Assembly: GCA_021781335.1 (NCBI GenBank)
Contig: JAJXXA010000055.1
Span: forward strand, 1 to 37,514
Source: Actinomycetes bacterium
GTDB lineage: Bacteria > Actinomycetota > Acidimicrobiia > Acidimicrobiales > RAAP-2
Direction: 5' to 3'
Length of the DNA: 37,514 bases
Below, piece by piece: positions 7,614 to 16,077 of this stretch. The translations under genes were made by a program, and so were the position numbers. The notes under the pieces are model-generated. The model was not told the origin of the DNA and did not search any database. It saw only the letters and a list, made by a program, of their open reading frames with translations. Each line of letters starts with the position of its first letter. Position 1 is the stretch's first letter.

Positions 7614-8519
7614 TCAGCGTCGATCGACGTCGGCGAGAAAGTCGTTGACGACCTCCAGGTAACGTGTCGTCTCCTCAACAAAGGGCATATGACTCGAGCC
7701 CTCAAAGACCTCCCAGCGTGCACCGACGATCGCGTCAAAGAACGGTTGCACCGTTGCGGGCGTCGCTTCATCGAAGCGTCCCGACAACAAGAGGGTCGGC
7801 GCCTCGATCAGCGACAATCGATCGATGACCGACCATGTTCGAAGTGAACCGGTGCAAAAGAATTCGTTAGGCCCGAACATCGTGTTGTACACCGTCGAGT
7901 CCTCAGCCATGTACTCAATCGTCTTCAATACCTCAGGCGGATTCGGTACGATGCGACAGACGTGCTCGTCGTAGTACACCTGTGATGCGACGAGATACTC
8001 ATCGTCGTAGATGCTGCCAGCAGCCTCGTGTGCGTCAAGGACGTCTTGTGTTTCGCGCGGCAACTGCGCGCGCAACTTCTTTGACTCGCTCACCCAGAGG
8101 TCCATCGACGCAGGCGAATTGCTCAATATCAATCCACGAAGGCCACGCGGACGACGAATGGCGTGTTCCGCGCCAAGCATCCCGCCCCAGGATTGACCCA
8201 ACAAGTGGTATTGCTCAGAGATCTCCAGCTCACCAAGCAGATTGTCCAACTCGGCGAGGAACAGATCAATGGTCCAGAAATCCGCGCCACGATCCGCCAA
8301 AAGTGTCGAACGGCCGCCACCGAGTTGGTCGTAGTGGATGACGGGTCGACCCGTATCGGCGAGTGCCGCGAGCGCCAGTAGGTAGTCGTGTGAGCAACCC
8401 GGCCCCCCGTGCACGACCACAAGTGGCGTGACTTCACCGTCCAGACTGCCGGTGATCCGATACCACGTGCGCCATTCACCAAATTGAACGAATCCCTCAC
8501 GCACCGACGTTGAACCCAT
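7614..8519 (-). CDS. pip: Proline iminopeptidase-family alpha/beta hydrolase
   Basis: A 301-residue cytoplasmic alpha/beta hydrolase of peptidase family S33. HGGPG at residues 37-41 forms the oxyanion loop; the nucleophile is S110 in GQSWGG. D250 in GRFDEATP and H277 in SSHMPFVEE complete the triad. The DQLGGGRST segment and the cap region with many Glu/Asp fit proline iminopeptidase or tricorn-interacting factor F1, which release N-terminal residues, often Pro, from small peptides. Some relatives hydrolyse amino-acid amides or esters, so the substrate is uncertain. It is transcribed away from ychF. A good -10 (CATAAT) ends eight bases before the ATG and there is no ribosome site, pointing to a leaderless message. 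Confidence 0.85.
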   Translation of the reverse strand: MGSTSVREGFVQFGEWRTWYRITGSLDGEVTPLVVVHGGPGCSHDYLLALAALADTGRPVIHYDQLGGGRSTLLADRGADFWTIDLFLAELDNLLGELEISEQYHLLGQSWGGMLGAEHAIRRPRGLRGLILSNSPASMDLWVSESKKLRAQLPRETQDVLDAHEAAGSIYDDEYLVASQVYYDEHVCRIVPNPPEVLKTIEYMAEDSTVYNTMFGPNEFFCTGSLRTWSVIDRLSLIEAPTLLLSGRFDEATPATVQPFFDAIVGARWEVFEGSSHMPFVEETTRYLEVVNDFLADVDRR

Positions 8520-8527
8520 GGCACGAG

Positions 8528-8533
8528 ATTATG
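8528..8533 (-). promoter_or_regulatory. -10 element for a leaderless iminopeptidase transcript
   Basis: CATAAT on the minus strand differs from TATAAT at one base. Only eight bases separate it from the ATG at 8519, so the expected start of transcription falls at or next to the start codon. No Shine-Dalgarno-like sequence is present, consistent with leaderless expression, which is frequent in Actinomycetota. No good -35 is visible. Confidence 0.45.
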
Positions 8534-8599
8534 TCTGCGAGACGCCGCCACGTAGCACCAAGGCTCTCCCTAAGCCGTTGGAGTAGCCTCGATTCGTCT

Positions 8600-9679
8600 A
8601 TGGCCCTCTCTATTGGAATCGTCGGACTTCCCAATGTCGGAAAGTCAACCCTGTTCAACGCGCTCACGAACAACAATGTGCTCGCCGCGAACTACCCCTT
8701 CGCGACGATTGAACCCAATGTCGGCGTGGTGTCGGTGCCTGATCCCCGCTTGGCACAACTCGCCAAGGTATTCGGTTCTGAGCGCATTCTTCCTGCGTCA
8801 GTGACTTTCGTGGATATTGCCGGCATCGTTCGCGGCGCCTCAGAAGGTGAAGGGCTCGGGAACCAGTTTCTCGCCGCAATTCGTGAGTCCAACGCCATTT
8901 GCGAGGTCGTGCGAGTCTTCGAAGACGATGACGTGATTCACGTCGACGGTCGCATCGACCCGGCGAGCGACGTCGCAACGATCGAGACCGAGTTGATACT
9001 CGCCGATCTCCAAACGGTCGACAAGGCCATCGCGCGACTCGACCGAGAGGCAAAACGGGGAGGCGACGCCGCCGTCAAGTTGGCGGAGGTGCGAAAAGCT
9101 CAAGCCGCCCTCAACGAGGGCCGGGTCATCTCAAAACTCGGCAAGGAGATCGACCACGAGGCGCTCGCCGACCTACATCTCTTAACGGACAAGCCCTTCA
9201 TCTACGTGTTCAACGTCGATGAGACGACCCTCGCCGACGAAGCTCGCCGCCGTGAGCTCGAAGCGTCAGTCGCACCCGCACCATGTGTCATCTTGTGTGC
9301 CAAGGTTGAAGCCGAGCTCGCGGGACTCGACGAAGACGAGGCGCTCGAACTCCTGCAGTCATTTGGACAGAACGAGTCAGGTCTTTCGCAGTTGTCACGC
9401 GTTGGCTTTGCTGCGCTCGGGCTGCAAACCTTTCTCACCGCGGGTCCCAAGGAGACTCGCGCGTGGACCATCCGCACGGGCGCCACTGCGCCCGAGGCTG
9501 CGGGAGAGATCCACACGGATTTTCAAAAGCACTTCATCAAAGCCGAAGTTGTCGCGTTCGATGACCTGATGGCCGCGGGAAGCATGGTGGCGGTGCGGGC
9601 CGCGGGCAAGGCCCGTATCGAGGGTAAGGACTACATCATGCGCGACGGCGACGTCGTGGAGTTCCGCGTAAACGCGTAG
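8600..9679 (+). CDS. ychF: YchF/OLA1-family ribosome-binding P-loop ATPase
   Basis: A 359-residue Obg-related P-loop protein. Visible motifs are the P-loop GLPNVGKS at residues 9-16, the switch region NYPFATIEPNVG at 31-42, DIAG with the following IVRGASEGEGLGNQF, and the base-specificity loop near VFNVDE in the position of N-x-x-E, which gives ATP preference in this family. The C-terminal TGS domain ends with the typical GKDYIMRDGDVVEFRVN. Family length is about 363. ATG 8600 is the conserved start; in-frame codons upstream (to 8510) run into the opposite gene. YchF binds ribosomes and modulates the response to oxidative stress in other bacteria. Confidence 0.95.
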   Translation: MALSIGIVGLPNVGKSTLFNALTNNNVLAANYPFATIEPNVGVVSVPDPRLAQLAKVFGSERILPASVTFVDIAGIVRGASEGEGLGNQFLAAIRESNAICEVVRVFEDDDVIHVDGRIDPASDVATIETELILADLQTVDKAIARLDREAKRGGDAAVKLAEVRKAQAALNEGRVISKLGKEIDHEALADLHLLTDKPFIYVFNVDETTLADEARRRELEASVAPAPCVILCAKVEAELAGLDEDEALELLQSFGQNESGLSQLSRVGFAALGLQTFLTAGPKETRAWTIRTGATAPEAAGEIHTDFQKHFIKAEVVAFDDLMAAGSMVAVRAAGKARIEGKDYIMRDGDVVEFRVNA

Positions 9680-9751
9680 CCACTACGATTTGTGCAGGCG
9701 TATGCGACAGAGGTCGGCGCCTGGAAACCATCACTAACGTTTAGGAGCATC

Positions 9752-11197
9752 ATGACCTCTGCCAACTTTGACTTCAAGGTTGCTGACCTTTCTCTGGCCG
9801 ATTTCGGACGCGCCGAGATAACCCTCGCCGAGCACGAGATGCCCGGCCTCATGGCAATGCGCCAGGAGTTCGGCACCACCAAACCCCTCAAGGGGGCGCG
9901 CATCGCCGGTTCATTGCACATGACCATTCAAACGGCCGTGCTGATCGAGACGCTCGTCGAACTAGGAGCGGACGTGCGATGGGTGAGCTGCAACATTTTT
10001 TCCACACAGGACCACGCGGCCGCCGCGGTCGTTGTGGGACCCACGGGCACGGTTGAGTCGCCGCGAGGCGTCCCGGTCTTCGCTTGGAAGGGTGAGAGCC
10101 TCGAAGAGTACTGGTGGTGCACGGAGCAGTTGATGCGCTGGCCGGGATTTGACGGCCCCACGATGATCCTGGACGACGGCGGCGACGCCACGCTCTTCGT
10201 CCACAAGGGCCTCGAATTCGAACGGGCCGGTTTCGTACCAGCGCCCGAAGCCGCGGACTCAGAGGAGTACCGAGTCATCTTGGGGCTCTTGAACAAGATC
10301 ATCTCCAGCGGCGAGAAGATATTTGAGCCAATGGCTCGCGGCATCATCGGCGTCTCTGAGGAGACCACCACCGGAGTGCATCGTCTCTACGAGATGGAGC
10401 GCGACGGCGTTCTGCTGTTTCCCGCGATCAACGTGAATGATGCGGTCACCAAGTCCAAATTCGACAACAAATACGGCTGTCGCCACTCACTGATCGACGG
10501 CATCAACCGCGCCACCGACACCCTCATCGGCGGCAAGGTAGCCCTGATCTGTGGCTACGGCGACGTGGGCAAAGGCTCAGCGGAGTCACTTCGCGGACAG
10601 GGCGCACGCGTCATCATCACCGAGATCGATCCGATCTGTGCGCTCCAAGCCGCTATGGACGGCTTCCAGGTGACCACGCTGGAAGAGGCGTTGCCCTACG
10701 CGGATATCATCATCACCGCCACCGGCAACCGCGACATCGTAAGCGTCGAGCACATGAAAGCGATGAAGCACCAGGCTATCCTCGGCAACATCGGTCACTT
10801 TGACAACGAGATCGATATCGCCGGACTCGCGGCGCTGCCCGGGGTGAAGCGTGAGAACATCAAGCCCCAGGTGGACAAGTGGATCATGCCGAGTGGCCGA
10901 GCCATCATCTTGCTCTCCGAGGGACGTCTGCTCAATCTTGGCAACGCGACCGGTCACCCCAGTTTCGTGATGAGCAATTCCTTCACGAATCAGACCATGG
11001 CCCAGATGGAGCTCTTCACCAACAACGCTCAGTACGAGAAGAAGGTCTACGTCCTGCCCAAGCACCTCGATGAGAAAGTCGCGCGTTTGCACCTCGACGC
11101 GCTCGGTGTCAAATTGACCACGCTCACCAAACAGCAAGCTGATTACATCGGTGTCTCCGTCGAAGGTCCTTTCAAACCCGACACGTACCGCTACTAA
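9752..11197 (+). CDS. ahcY: S-adenosylhomocysteinase
   Basis: A 481-residue enzyme that splits S-adenosylhomocysteine into adenosine and homocysteine, clearing the product of methylation reactions. The N-terminal substrate domain has [10 protein letters not shown] and [16 protein letters not shown]. The NAD-binding fold follows with [10 protein letters not shown] and [16 protein letters not shown]; the C-terminus ends with the family's KPDTYRY tail, whose Lys and Tyr reach into the neighbouring subunit's NAD site. The length and the internal insertion are typical of the actinobacterial and eukaryotic type. A perfect AGGAG five bases before ATG 9752 fixes the start. No SAH riboswitch is visible in the 72-base gap from ychF. 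Confidence 0.97.
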   Translation: MTSANFDFKVADLSLADFGRAEITLAEHEMPGLMAMRQEFGTTKPLKGARIAGSLHMTIQTAVLIETLVELGADVRWVSCNIFSTQDHAAAAVVVGPTGTVESPRGVPVFAWKGESLEEYWWCTEQLMRWPGFDGPTMILDDGGDATLFVHKGLEFERAGFVPAPEAADSEEYRVILGLLNKIISSGEKIFEPMARGIIGVSEETTTGVHRLYEMERDGVLLFPAINVNDAVTKSKFDNKYGCRHSLIDGINRATDTLIGGKVALICGYGDVGKGSAESLRGQGARVIITEIDPICALQAAMDGFQVTTLEEALPYADIIITATGNRDIVSVEHMKAMKHQAILGNIGHFDNEIDIAGLAALPGVKRENIKPQVDKWIMPSGRAIILLSEGRLLNLGNATGHPSFVMSNSFTNQTMAQMELFTNNAQYEKKVYVLPKHLDEKVARLHLDALGVKLTTLTKQQADYIGVSVEGPFKPDTYRY

Positions 11198-11208
11198 CCC
11201 GTCGCACC

Positions 11209-11255
11209 AACAAAGAGACCCCGTCTGATCAGTGATCGGACGGGGTCTCTTTGTT
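11209..11255. terminator. Strong bidirectional intrinsic terminator
   Basis: A near-perfect hairpin with 17-bp outer arms (AACAAAGAGACCCCGTC and its complement) and an inner GATC/GATC stem. The A-rich and T-rich ends give a T-run on both strands, so it can end ahcY from the left and the amidase gene (minus) from the right. Convergent gene placement fits this double use. Confidence 0.92.
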
Positions 11256-11276
11256 ACGTCCTTCTACGGGCAACGC

Positions 11277-12131
11277 CTAGCGATAGCCCGCGAAGAGGTC
11301 CTCAACGACGCCACTGAGATGACGAGGATTCGTGACGCGAACGAACCACTCTCTTCCCATCACTTGGCGGAATTGGTCGCGGTCCATCTTCATCCAGAAC
11401 GAGCCGCTCATCTGGGACGCGTGCGCTGCCAGTGCGTCGTACTTGGCGTCGCTCACGCTGCTCACGTCGATCACCGCGGTGATCAACTCGTCGGCGGTGC
11501 CCAGATCGACCTCTTCTTCACTGGCCGACTCGGGCTCGCGGACAATTCCCTTGGCCTCGTCCGCGGCGCGTTGTTCACGCTCCTCCTCGGCCCAGCGCTC
11601 ACGGTACATGGCCATGACCGAATTGGGAATCGCGTTGTAGTACAACGTCGGTTCGTAGTCAATGAGTTCGAATGCGGCCAAGGTGATGCGATTGGCCTGA
11701 ATGTGATCGGGGTGGCCATAAAAGCCGAACTCGTTGTAGGTCATAACGACTTGGGGGCGTTCTTCTCGAAGCACCTCAGCTAATCGTTGTGCAGCCTCGT
11801 CGACGGGCGTTGACCAGAAGGACTCCGGATTGTCGTTCTGGGGCCACCCACTCATGCCCGAGTCTCGATACCCGAGTCGCACCAAGCGACTGATACCGAG
11901 CACGTCCACTGACGTATTCAACTCCTTGGCGCGAATCTTCGCGACCTCATCACCATCGTGCTCAGAGGTGCCAGGCTTGGCTCCATCGAGGGCGTCGCCG
12001 TACTCACCATTGGTGCACGTGACCAGAATCGTGCGTACGCCCTGGTTCGCCAACAGTCGAAAGACGCCGCCCGTTGAGCTGGCTTCGTCGTCGGGGTGCG
12101 CGTGCACCGCGAGAAAAGTCAGTTGTTCCAT
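11277..12131 (-). CDS. mca: Mycothiol S-conjugate amidase-like PIG-L/LmbE hydrolase
   Basis: A 284-residue zinc hydrolase of the PIG-L family. HAHPDDE at 10-16 supplies zinc ligands H12 and D15 and catalytic D14; GHPDH at 139-143 supplies the third ligand H143. RDSGMSGW near 89-96 is shared with Mca and MshB. In actinobacteria, Mca cleaves mycothiol S-conjugates to a mercapturic acid plus GlcN-inositol, detoxifying electrophiles. MshB, the close paralogue, deacetylates GlcNAc-inositol in mycothiol synthesis. The insert of about 25 charged residues near 170-195 is unlike either. Its ATG directly follows the TAG of the upstream paralogue, with GGAGGA just before, so the two are coupled. Confidence 0.82.
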   Translation of the reverse strand: MEQLTFLAVHAHPDDEASSTGGVFRLLANQGVRTILVTCTNGEYGDALDGAKPGTSEHDGDEVAKIRAKELNTSVDVLGISRLVRLGYRDSGMSGWPQNDNPESFWSTPVDEAAQRLAEVLREERPQVVMTYNEFGFYGHPDHIQANRITLAAFELIDYEPTLYYNAIPNSVMAMYRERWAEEEREQRAADEAKGIVREPESASEEEVDLGTADELITAVIDVSSVSDAKYDALAAHASQMSGSFWMKMDRDQFRQVMGREWFVRVTNPRHLSGVVEDLFAGYR

Positions 12132-12941
12132 CTACAGTCCTCCGAACAGGTCAGTGTCATCTTCATTCGTGCTGTGGCGACTCCACGCACGCTGGTAGTA
12201 CTCGATTCCGAATAACAGAGTAAAGAGTCTCGGGTCCATCGTGACCAAGTCGAGATTGTCTATCTGGGATGCGTGCGCTGCAATCGCCCTTTGCTTTTGG
12301 GCAGCGAACGGCTTCACGTCCATCACGGTCGCCACCGACTCGTCGGGGGTGTCAGGGACCGCGTCGAGTATCCACGCCGGAAGTGAGAGTCCCTGGGCAC
12401 TCGCACCCGCCCGGAAGTCGGCGAGCACGCCACGAGGTATGACCGGGTAATACAGTCGCTGCACGGCATCGGCCAATTCGATCGCTCGACGCGTCACCAC
12501 ATTGGCTCGGATGTGGTCGGGGTGACCATAGAAGCCATTCTCGTCGTAGGTGACGACGACCGCTGCGTTCGTCTCGTCGATGACCGTTGCGATAAGTCTC
12601 GCGGCACTCTCAAGGTCGGCGTTCATGAACGCGCCCGGATCGAGGTTTTGGGCCCAGCCAGCCATCCCCGAATCACGGTAACCGAGGTTCAGGCACCGGG
12701 TGAAACCCACGAGCTTCGCCGAGCGCAGCAGTTCGCCCGCGCGCGTGGACGCGGTGGCGTCACTGTCGTGGTCGCGATGATTACCAGGTCGCGCGTCGGC
12801 GTCAAAGCCCAGTCGGCCATCCGTGCACGTGATCAGCACCACGTTGAAACCGAGCGCGCCGTAGTGCGCGGAGATGCCAGCGGTGAACAGGGCTTCGTCA
12901 TCGGGGTGTGCGTGCACACAAAGAAGGGTTGGTGGCGTCAT
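12132..12941 (-). CDS. Second Mca/MshB-like PIG-L hydrolase
   Basis: A 269-residue paralogue of the following gene, with HAHPDDE near the N-terminus, RDSGMAGW in the middle and YDENGFYGHPDHIRAN holding the last zinc ligand. The final residues (ETDLF-like DDTDLFGGL) match the C-terminal end of both Mca and MshB. YDENG-YGHPDH is found in both families, so I cannot say whether this one is the deacetylase (MshB) and the next the amidase (Mca), or both are amidases. It is first in the two-gene operon, ten bases from the NRAMP gene stop, all on the minus strand. The ATG is set by the conserved N-terminal VHAHPDDE. Confidence 0.8.
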   Translation of the reverse strand: MTPPTLLCVHAHPDDEALFTAGISAHYGALGFNVVLITCTDGRLGFDADARPGNHRDHDSDATASTRAGELLRSAKLVGFTRCLNLGYRDSGMAGWAQNLDPGAFMNADLESAARLIATVIDETNAAVVVTYDENGFYGHPDHIRANVVTRRAIELADAVQRLYYPVIPRGVLADFRAGASAQGLSLPAWILDAVPDTPDESVATVMDVKPFAAQKQRAIAAHASQIDNLDLVTMDPRLFTLLFGIEYYQRAWSRHSTNEDDTDLFGGL

Positions 12942-12950
12942 TTGTCGAGA

Positions 12951-14531
12951 CTACGAGACCGAGAGTTGAATGATGCGAACCACCAGTAGCACTCCCGCAA
13001 TCAGCAAATACGCGCTTTGTGCACGCATCAAGATCGTGCGCGACTTCGATCGGTGCATGGGAGCGAGCAAGGTGAGCCGCGGCGTCCTCCAGTCACGCCT
13101 GTCTATGTCGTAGACGATCGGGGGGGCGATTCTTCGAAGTCCGATCGGAAGGCCGATGACGAGTCCAACAAACCCGATGACCGACAATGTCTCGAGCAAC
13201 GCAACTACGTTCACCGAGGTGAACAACGTCGAGATCATGAGGGTGAATGAGAGGACCACGAGAGCGGTCACGATGACCACCGCCACCACGTTCAGCCACT
13301 TGGAATTGACCCACGGACCCATGACCTCGCGGTCGTTGCACAAAAGAAGGACGATGATTGTCGTACTCGGTAACATCAACCCGCAGATCGCCTGAACCGC
13401 CAGGGTGATGAGACCCAACGGCGCACCGGGGATGAGCGACACCGTGCCCGCCAGGGCCAAGAGGAGGAGAAATCCACCATAGAAGCCCTTCGCATCGAGA
13501 AAGCGCGCGTTGAGGCCCTGGTGCGAACTCGACAGGTCGCCAATCGCGTAGGAGCTCGCCAGGGTGACCGCGGCGGCGCCGATCACCGACGCGTTCAGCA
13601 GCAGGATTGCGAAAAGCGCTCCTGAGCCGTGGCCGACGTAGTGACCCAGTCCCCTCGCAACCCCCAAGGCGTTCGTGAACGAATTGGTGCCGCCGTGTGG
13701 CGAGAGTCCGGCGGCGATCGCGGCCACGACCGCGCCCGCACTTATCACCACGATGAAGGACCCGAGGATCGTATCGACGCGCTCATAGTTGAGCCAGCGC
13801 GGTGTGATCTTCTTGTCAACGATGTTCGATTCTTGAAAGAAGAGTTGCCACGGCGCCACAGTGGTACCGATGATCGAGATGATCAAGAGCACCGAACTCG
13901 AGGTGGCTCCCCCTCGAATCCCCGGGACCAGCGCGTGATGCACGACCGTCGTCAAGTGTGGCTTGGCCGCCAGGACAAGCGGCACCAAGAACAAGTTGAC
14001 CGCGACGAACAACATCATGAACCGTTCCCAACGCCGAAAGGATCCCGACGCGGTAACGAGAAACAACATGATCACCGCAACCGGCACTGACGCGTAGGGG
14101 GTCACGCCGAAATACTCCATGGCGAGCGAGATCCCTATGAACTCGGTGATGATGATCATGAAATTGAGAAAGAGAATGGAGAAGATCGATAGATTTCCCC
14201 AATAGCGTCCAAATCGCTCTCGGATGAGACGCCCGTGACCCACGCCGGTCACCGCGCCGAGACGCGCGACCATCTCTTGGATCACGATGAGAACCGGTAT
14301 CAAGAGCGGAAGCGTCCACAAAAGCGAGTAGCCAAAATTCTGCCCCGCCTGTGCGTACGTGGAAAAACCGCCCGCATCATTGTCGCCCACCATGACAATG
14401 AGTCCGGGACCGATGATTGTGATCAACGTCAAGAAGCGTGCGCGAAGGCCGCGACGGTCTCCGACGTCATGCGCTTTGATGGTTCCAAAGGCCCCACGGA
14501 TCTGTTGTTCTTTTGCCTCTTCGCTCTGCAC
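12951..14531 (-). CDS. NRAMP-family divalent metal transporter with non-canonical metal site
   Basis: A 526-residue membrane protein with about 11 segments of the NRAMP (SLC11) family. The first segment carries GPGLIVMVGDNDAGG (metal-site region, D50-N51-D52) where manganese/iron NRAMPs have DPGN. The sixth has TTVAPWQLFF (225-232) in place of the MPH-N motif, so the sulphur ligand from Met is absent. This pattern resembles the NRAMP-related magnesium transporters (NRMT) described by structure work. GTG 14531 is chosen because AAAGGAGG lies six bases before it; an upstream TTG has none. It follows a soluble MgtE_N-CBS gene on the same strand, which supports Mg2+ or Mn2+ as the ion. Ion identity is inference. 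Confidence 0.85.
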   Translation of the reverse strand: MQSEEAKEQQIRGAFGTIKAHDVGDRRGLRARFLTLITIIGPGLIVMVGDNDAGGFSTYAQAGQNFGYSLLWTLPLLIPVLIVIQEMVARLGAVTGVGHGRLIRERFGRYWGNLSIFSILFLNFMIIITEFIGISLAMEYFGVTPYASVPVAVIMLFLVTASGSFRRWERFMMLFVAVNLFLVPLVLAAKPHLTTVVHHALVPGIRGGATSSSVLLIISIIGTTVAPWQLFFQESNIVDKKITPRWLNYERVDTILGSFIVVISAGAVVAAIAAGLSPHGGTNSFTNALGVARGLGHYVGHGSGALFAILLLNASVIGAAAVTLASSYAIGDLSSSHQGLNARFLDAKGFYGGFLLLLALAGTVSLIPGAPLGLITLAVQAICGLMLPSTTIIVLLLCNDREVMGPWVNSKWLNVVAVVIVTALVVLSFTLMISTLFTSVNVVALLETLSVIGFVGLVIGLPIGLRRIAPPIVYDIDRRDWRTPRLTLLAPMHRSKSRTILMRAQSAYLLIAGVLLVVRIIQLSVS

Positions 14532-14716
14532 GCCCCTCCTCCTTTCGTCTCGTTGTGGTCGTTCAGCAAACAACCACGCGGAGACCGGAGGCGGGCTAGA
14601 AGCCTGTCCTTAGGGCACAGCGGGGTTGTGTCGTGTCATGGGTAGCCGTACGGCTGGTACTAGGGGGTTTCAGAAAGACCCCCTTAGAACGGGACGTAGC
14701 ACGAAGCGCGGCACGA
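14532..14716 (-). promoter_or_regulatory. Structured leader between the MgtE_N-CBS gene and the NRAMP gene
   Basis: The 185-base gap holds three symmetrical elements. A hairpin at 14662-14684 has arms AGGGGGTTT / AAAGACCCCCT with one bulged G. A perfect 12-bp palindrome AGCCGTACGGCT lies at 14644-14655. A 9-bp stem with a 5-nt loop lies at 14555-14577, ending 12 bases before the ribosome site of the NRAMP gene. None has a T-run. The layout suggests a regulatory RNA leader or operator. It lacks the landmark sequences of the M-box, yybP-ykoY and NiCo riboswitches. Confidence 0.4.
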
Positions 14717-15976
14717 TTATTCCTCCACCGCGCTCATGCCAAACTCGCGGCGCCACCCCTGGGGTAGCAATTCCTCGAGCAGGTCGTCGACGGTGATGAC
14801 ACCGATCATCTTCTTGTTCTCTTCGTCGAGCACGGGCAAGACCGTGAGATTGAAGTCGCTCATCTTGCGAGCGACACGGTGCAGGTCCCAATGGGGGTGC
14901 ACGTAAGTAAGGCGTGTTCGAGCGACACTGAGCGCCAACTCGCTTTCGCGAGCGCGAACCAGTGGAGCGATTGCCGCCGCACCGATGGGCTGGCCCTCCT
15001 CATCGAGCACGAACACCGCGTGCACCGACTCTGCGGGCACCAGTGAGGTGCGGATGGCTTCGAGCGCCTCGGCCGCGGTCGCGGTCGCGGGCACCGTCAC
15101 AAAGTCTGTGTTCATCAACCCACCTGCCGTGTCGGCGTTGTAGCTGAGGAGTTGGCGAACCTTGGCTTGCTGTTCACTCGGGAGATTCTCGAGAATCGGC
15201 AAGCGTCGATCCTGGTCAATCTCGTTGATCAAATCTGCCGCATTGTCCGGTTCCATACGTGACAAGAGACGCGCCGCTTCTTTGTCCGAGCGCGACTCGA
15301 GGAATTCGAGCTGATGGGTCGTGTCGAGTTCCTCAAAGACGTCGGCCTCGAGTTCTCGGTCCAACCCCACCGCTTCTATGATCTCCTCGCCCTCTTCGTG
15401 ACTGGCTTGCTCCACCAGGTCAGCAATTTGCGCGGGGTGCAACTTGGCGAGTTTGCGGTATGGGATGCGAAGGCGTGCCGAAGGGACGTGCGCTACGAAT
15501 GGCTCAATGGACGCGAAGTCCACGATGGCGTCGACTTTGACCCGCTGGCCAATCTTCTGGCCGAGCATTCTGCGAAAGAACGAGCGCCGACCAGGGTCGA
15601 CACCGACAACCTCCCATCGACCATCGATCTGGGCGATCTCGATCTCATTGGCAATGATGAGCCGTCCTCGAACCAGGTTGATGAGATGACGCGCGAGCAG
15701 GTCCTCAGCGAGCAGCAATTCACCCGGTCGTCGCTCGAATCGGCGCAGATCCACCCTTCGCCCTTCAAAGGTCATGCGACCCTGGCTGAGCCCACCGATC
15801 TTTCGAATGGGGACGAAGAGGTTGCGACCTTCGATGCGAATCACCGCGCCCACGATCGGCGGGTGCGCGTCGTCGCCGAGTCGCGCGACCAGATCCTGGA
15901 CGCGACCAATCCTGTCACCGTCAGAATCGAAGATTGGACGGCGCAGGAATGTTGAAAGGTGAAGAATTTCGGTCAT
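14717..15976 (-). CDS. Soluble PRC-barrel, MgtE N-domain and CBS-pair protein
   Basis: A 419-residue cytoplasmic protein. Residues 1-130 look like a PRC-barrel region (FDSDGDRIGRVQDLVARLG and VVGVDPGRR). Residues about 165-265 match the MgtE N-terminal domain (LHPAQIADLVEQ, MEPDNAADLINEI). Residues 270-400 are two CBS motifs beginning with SYNADTAGGLMNTDFVTV, nearly identical in style to MgtE, and ending ITVDDLLEELLPQ. MgtE uses this module to sense Mg2+ and gate its channel; here the channel domain is missing and no membrane segment exists. It is followed 185 bases later by the NRAMP gene, so it probably controls that transporter. Start ATG 15976 is the first one fitting the conserved domain. 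Confidence 0.85.
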   Translation of the reverse strand: MTEILHLSTFLRRPIFDSDGDRIGRVQDLVARLGDDAHPPIVGAVIRIEGRNLFVPIRKIGGLSQGRMTFEGRRVDLRRFERRPGELLLAEDLLARHLINLVRGRLIIANEIEIAQIDGRWEVVGVDPGRRSFFRRMLGQKIGQRVKVDAIVDFASIEPFVAHVPSARLRIPYRKLAKLHPAQIADLVEQASHEEGEEIIEAVGLDRELEADVFEELDTTHQLEFLESRSDKEAARLLSRMEPDNAADLINEIDQDRRLPILENLPSEQQAKVRQLLSYNADTAGGLMNTDFVTVPATATAAEALEAIRTSLVPAESVHAVFVLDEEGQPIGAAAIAPLVRARESELALSVARTRLTYVHPHWDLHRVARKMSDFNLTVLPVLDEENKKMIGVITVDDLLEELLPQGWRREFGMSAVEE

Positions 15977-16077
15977 AGCAAGCCCTGTAAGCGAACCAAG
16001 GCTACCCCCTTCGGGCCTCAGCGACCAGCCCGGCACAGTGAACTCTTGGCAACAACTCTTGCGGGTGAGTTCCTACG

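Noticed and set aside
9680-9751. Possible SAH riboswitch before ahcY
   Set aside because: The gap is only 72 bases and shows none of the conserved SAH-aptamer sequence; AGGAG explains the start.
15977-16077. M-box or other magnesium riboswitch before the MgtE_N-CBS gene
   Set aside because: The landmark TTAGGTGAGGC is absent. Only a short repeated CAAGAGTT and a 5-bp GC stem are visible, too little to call.
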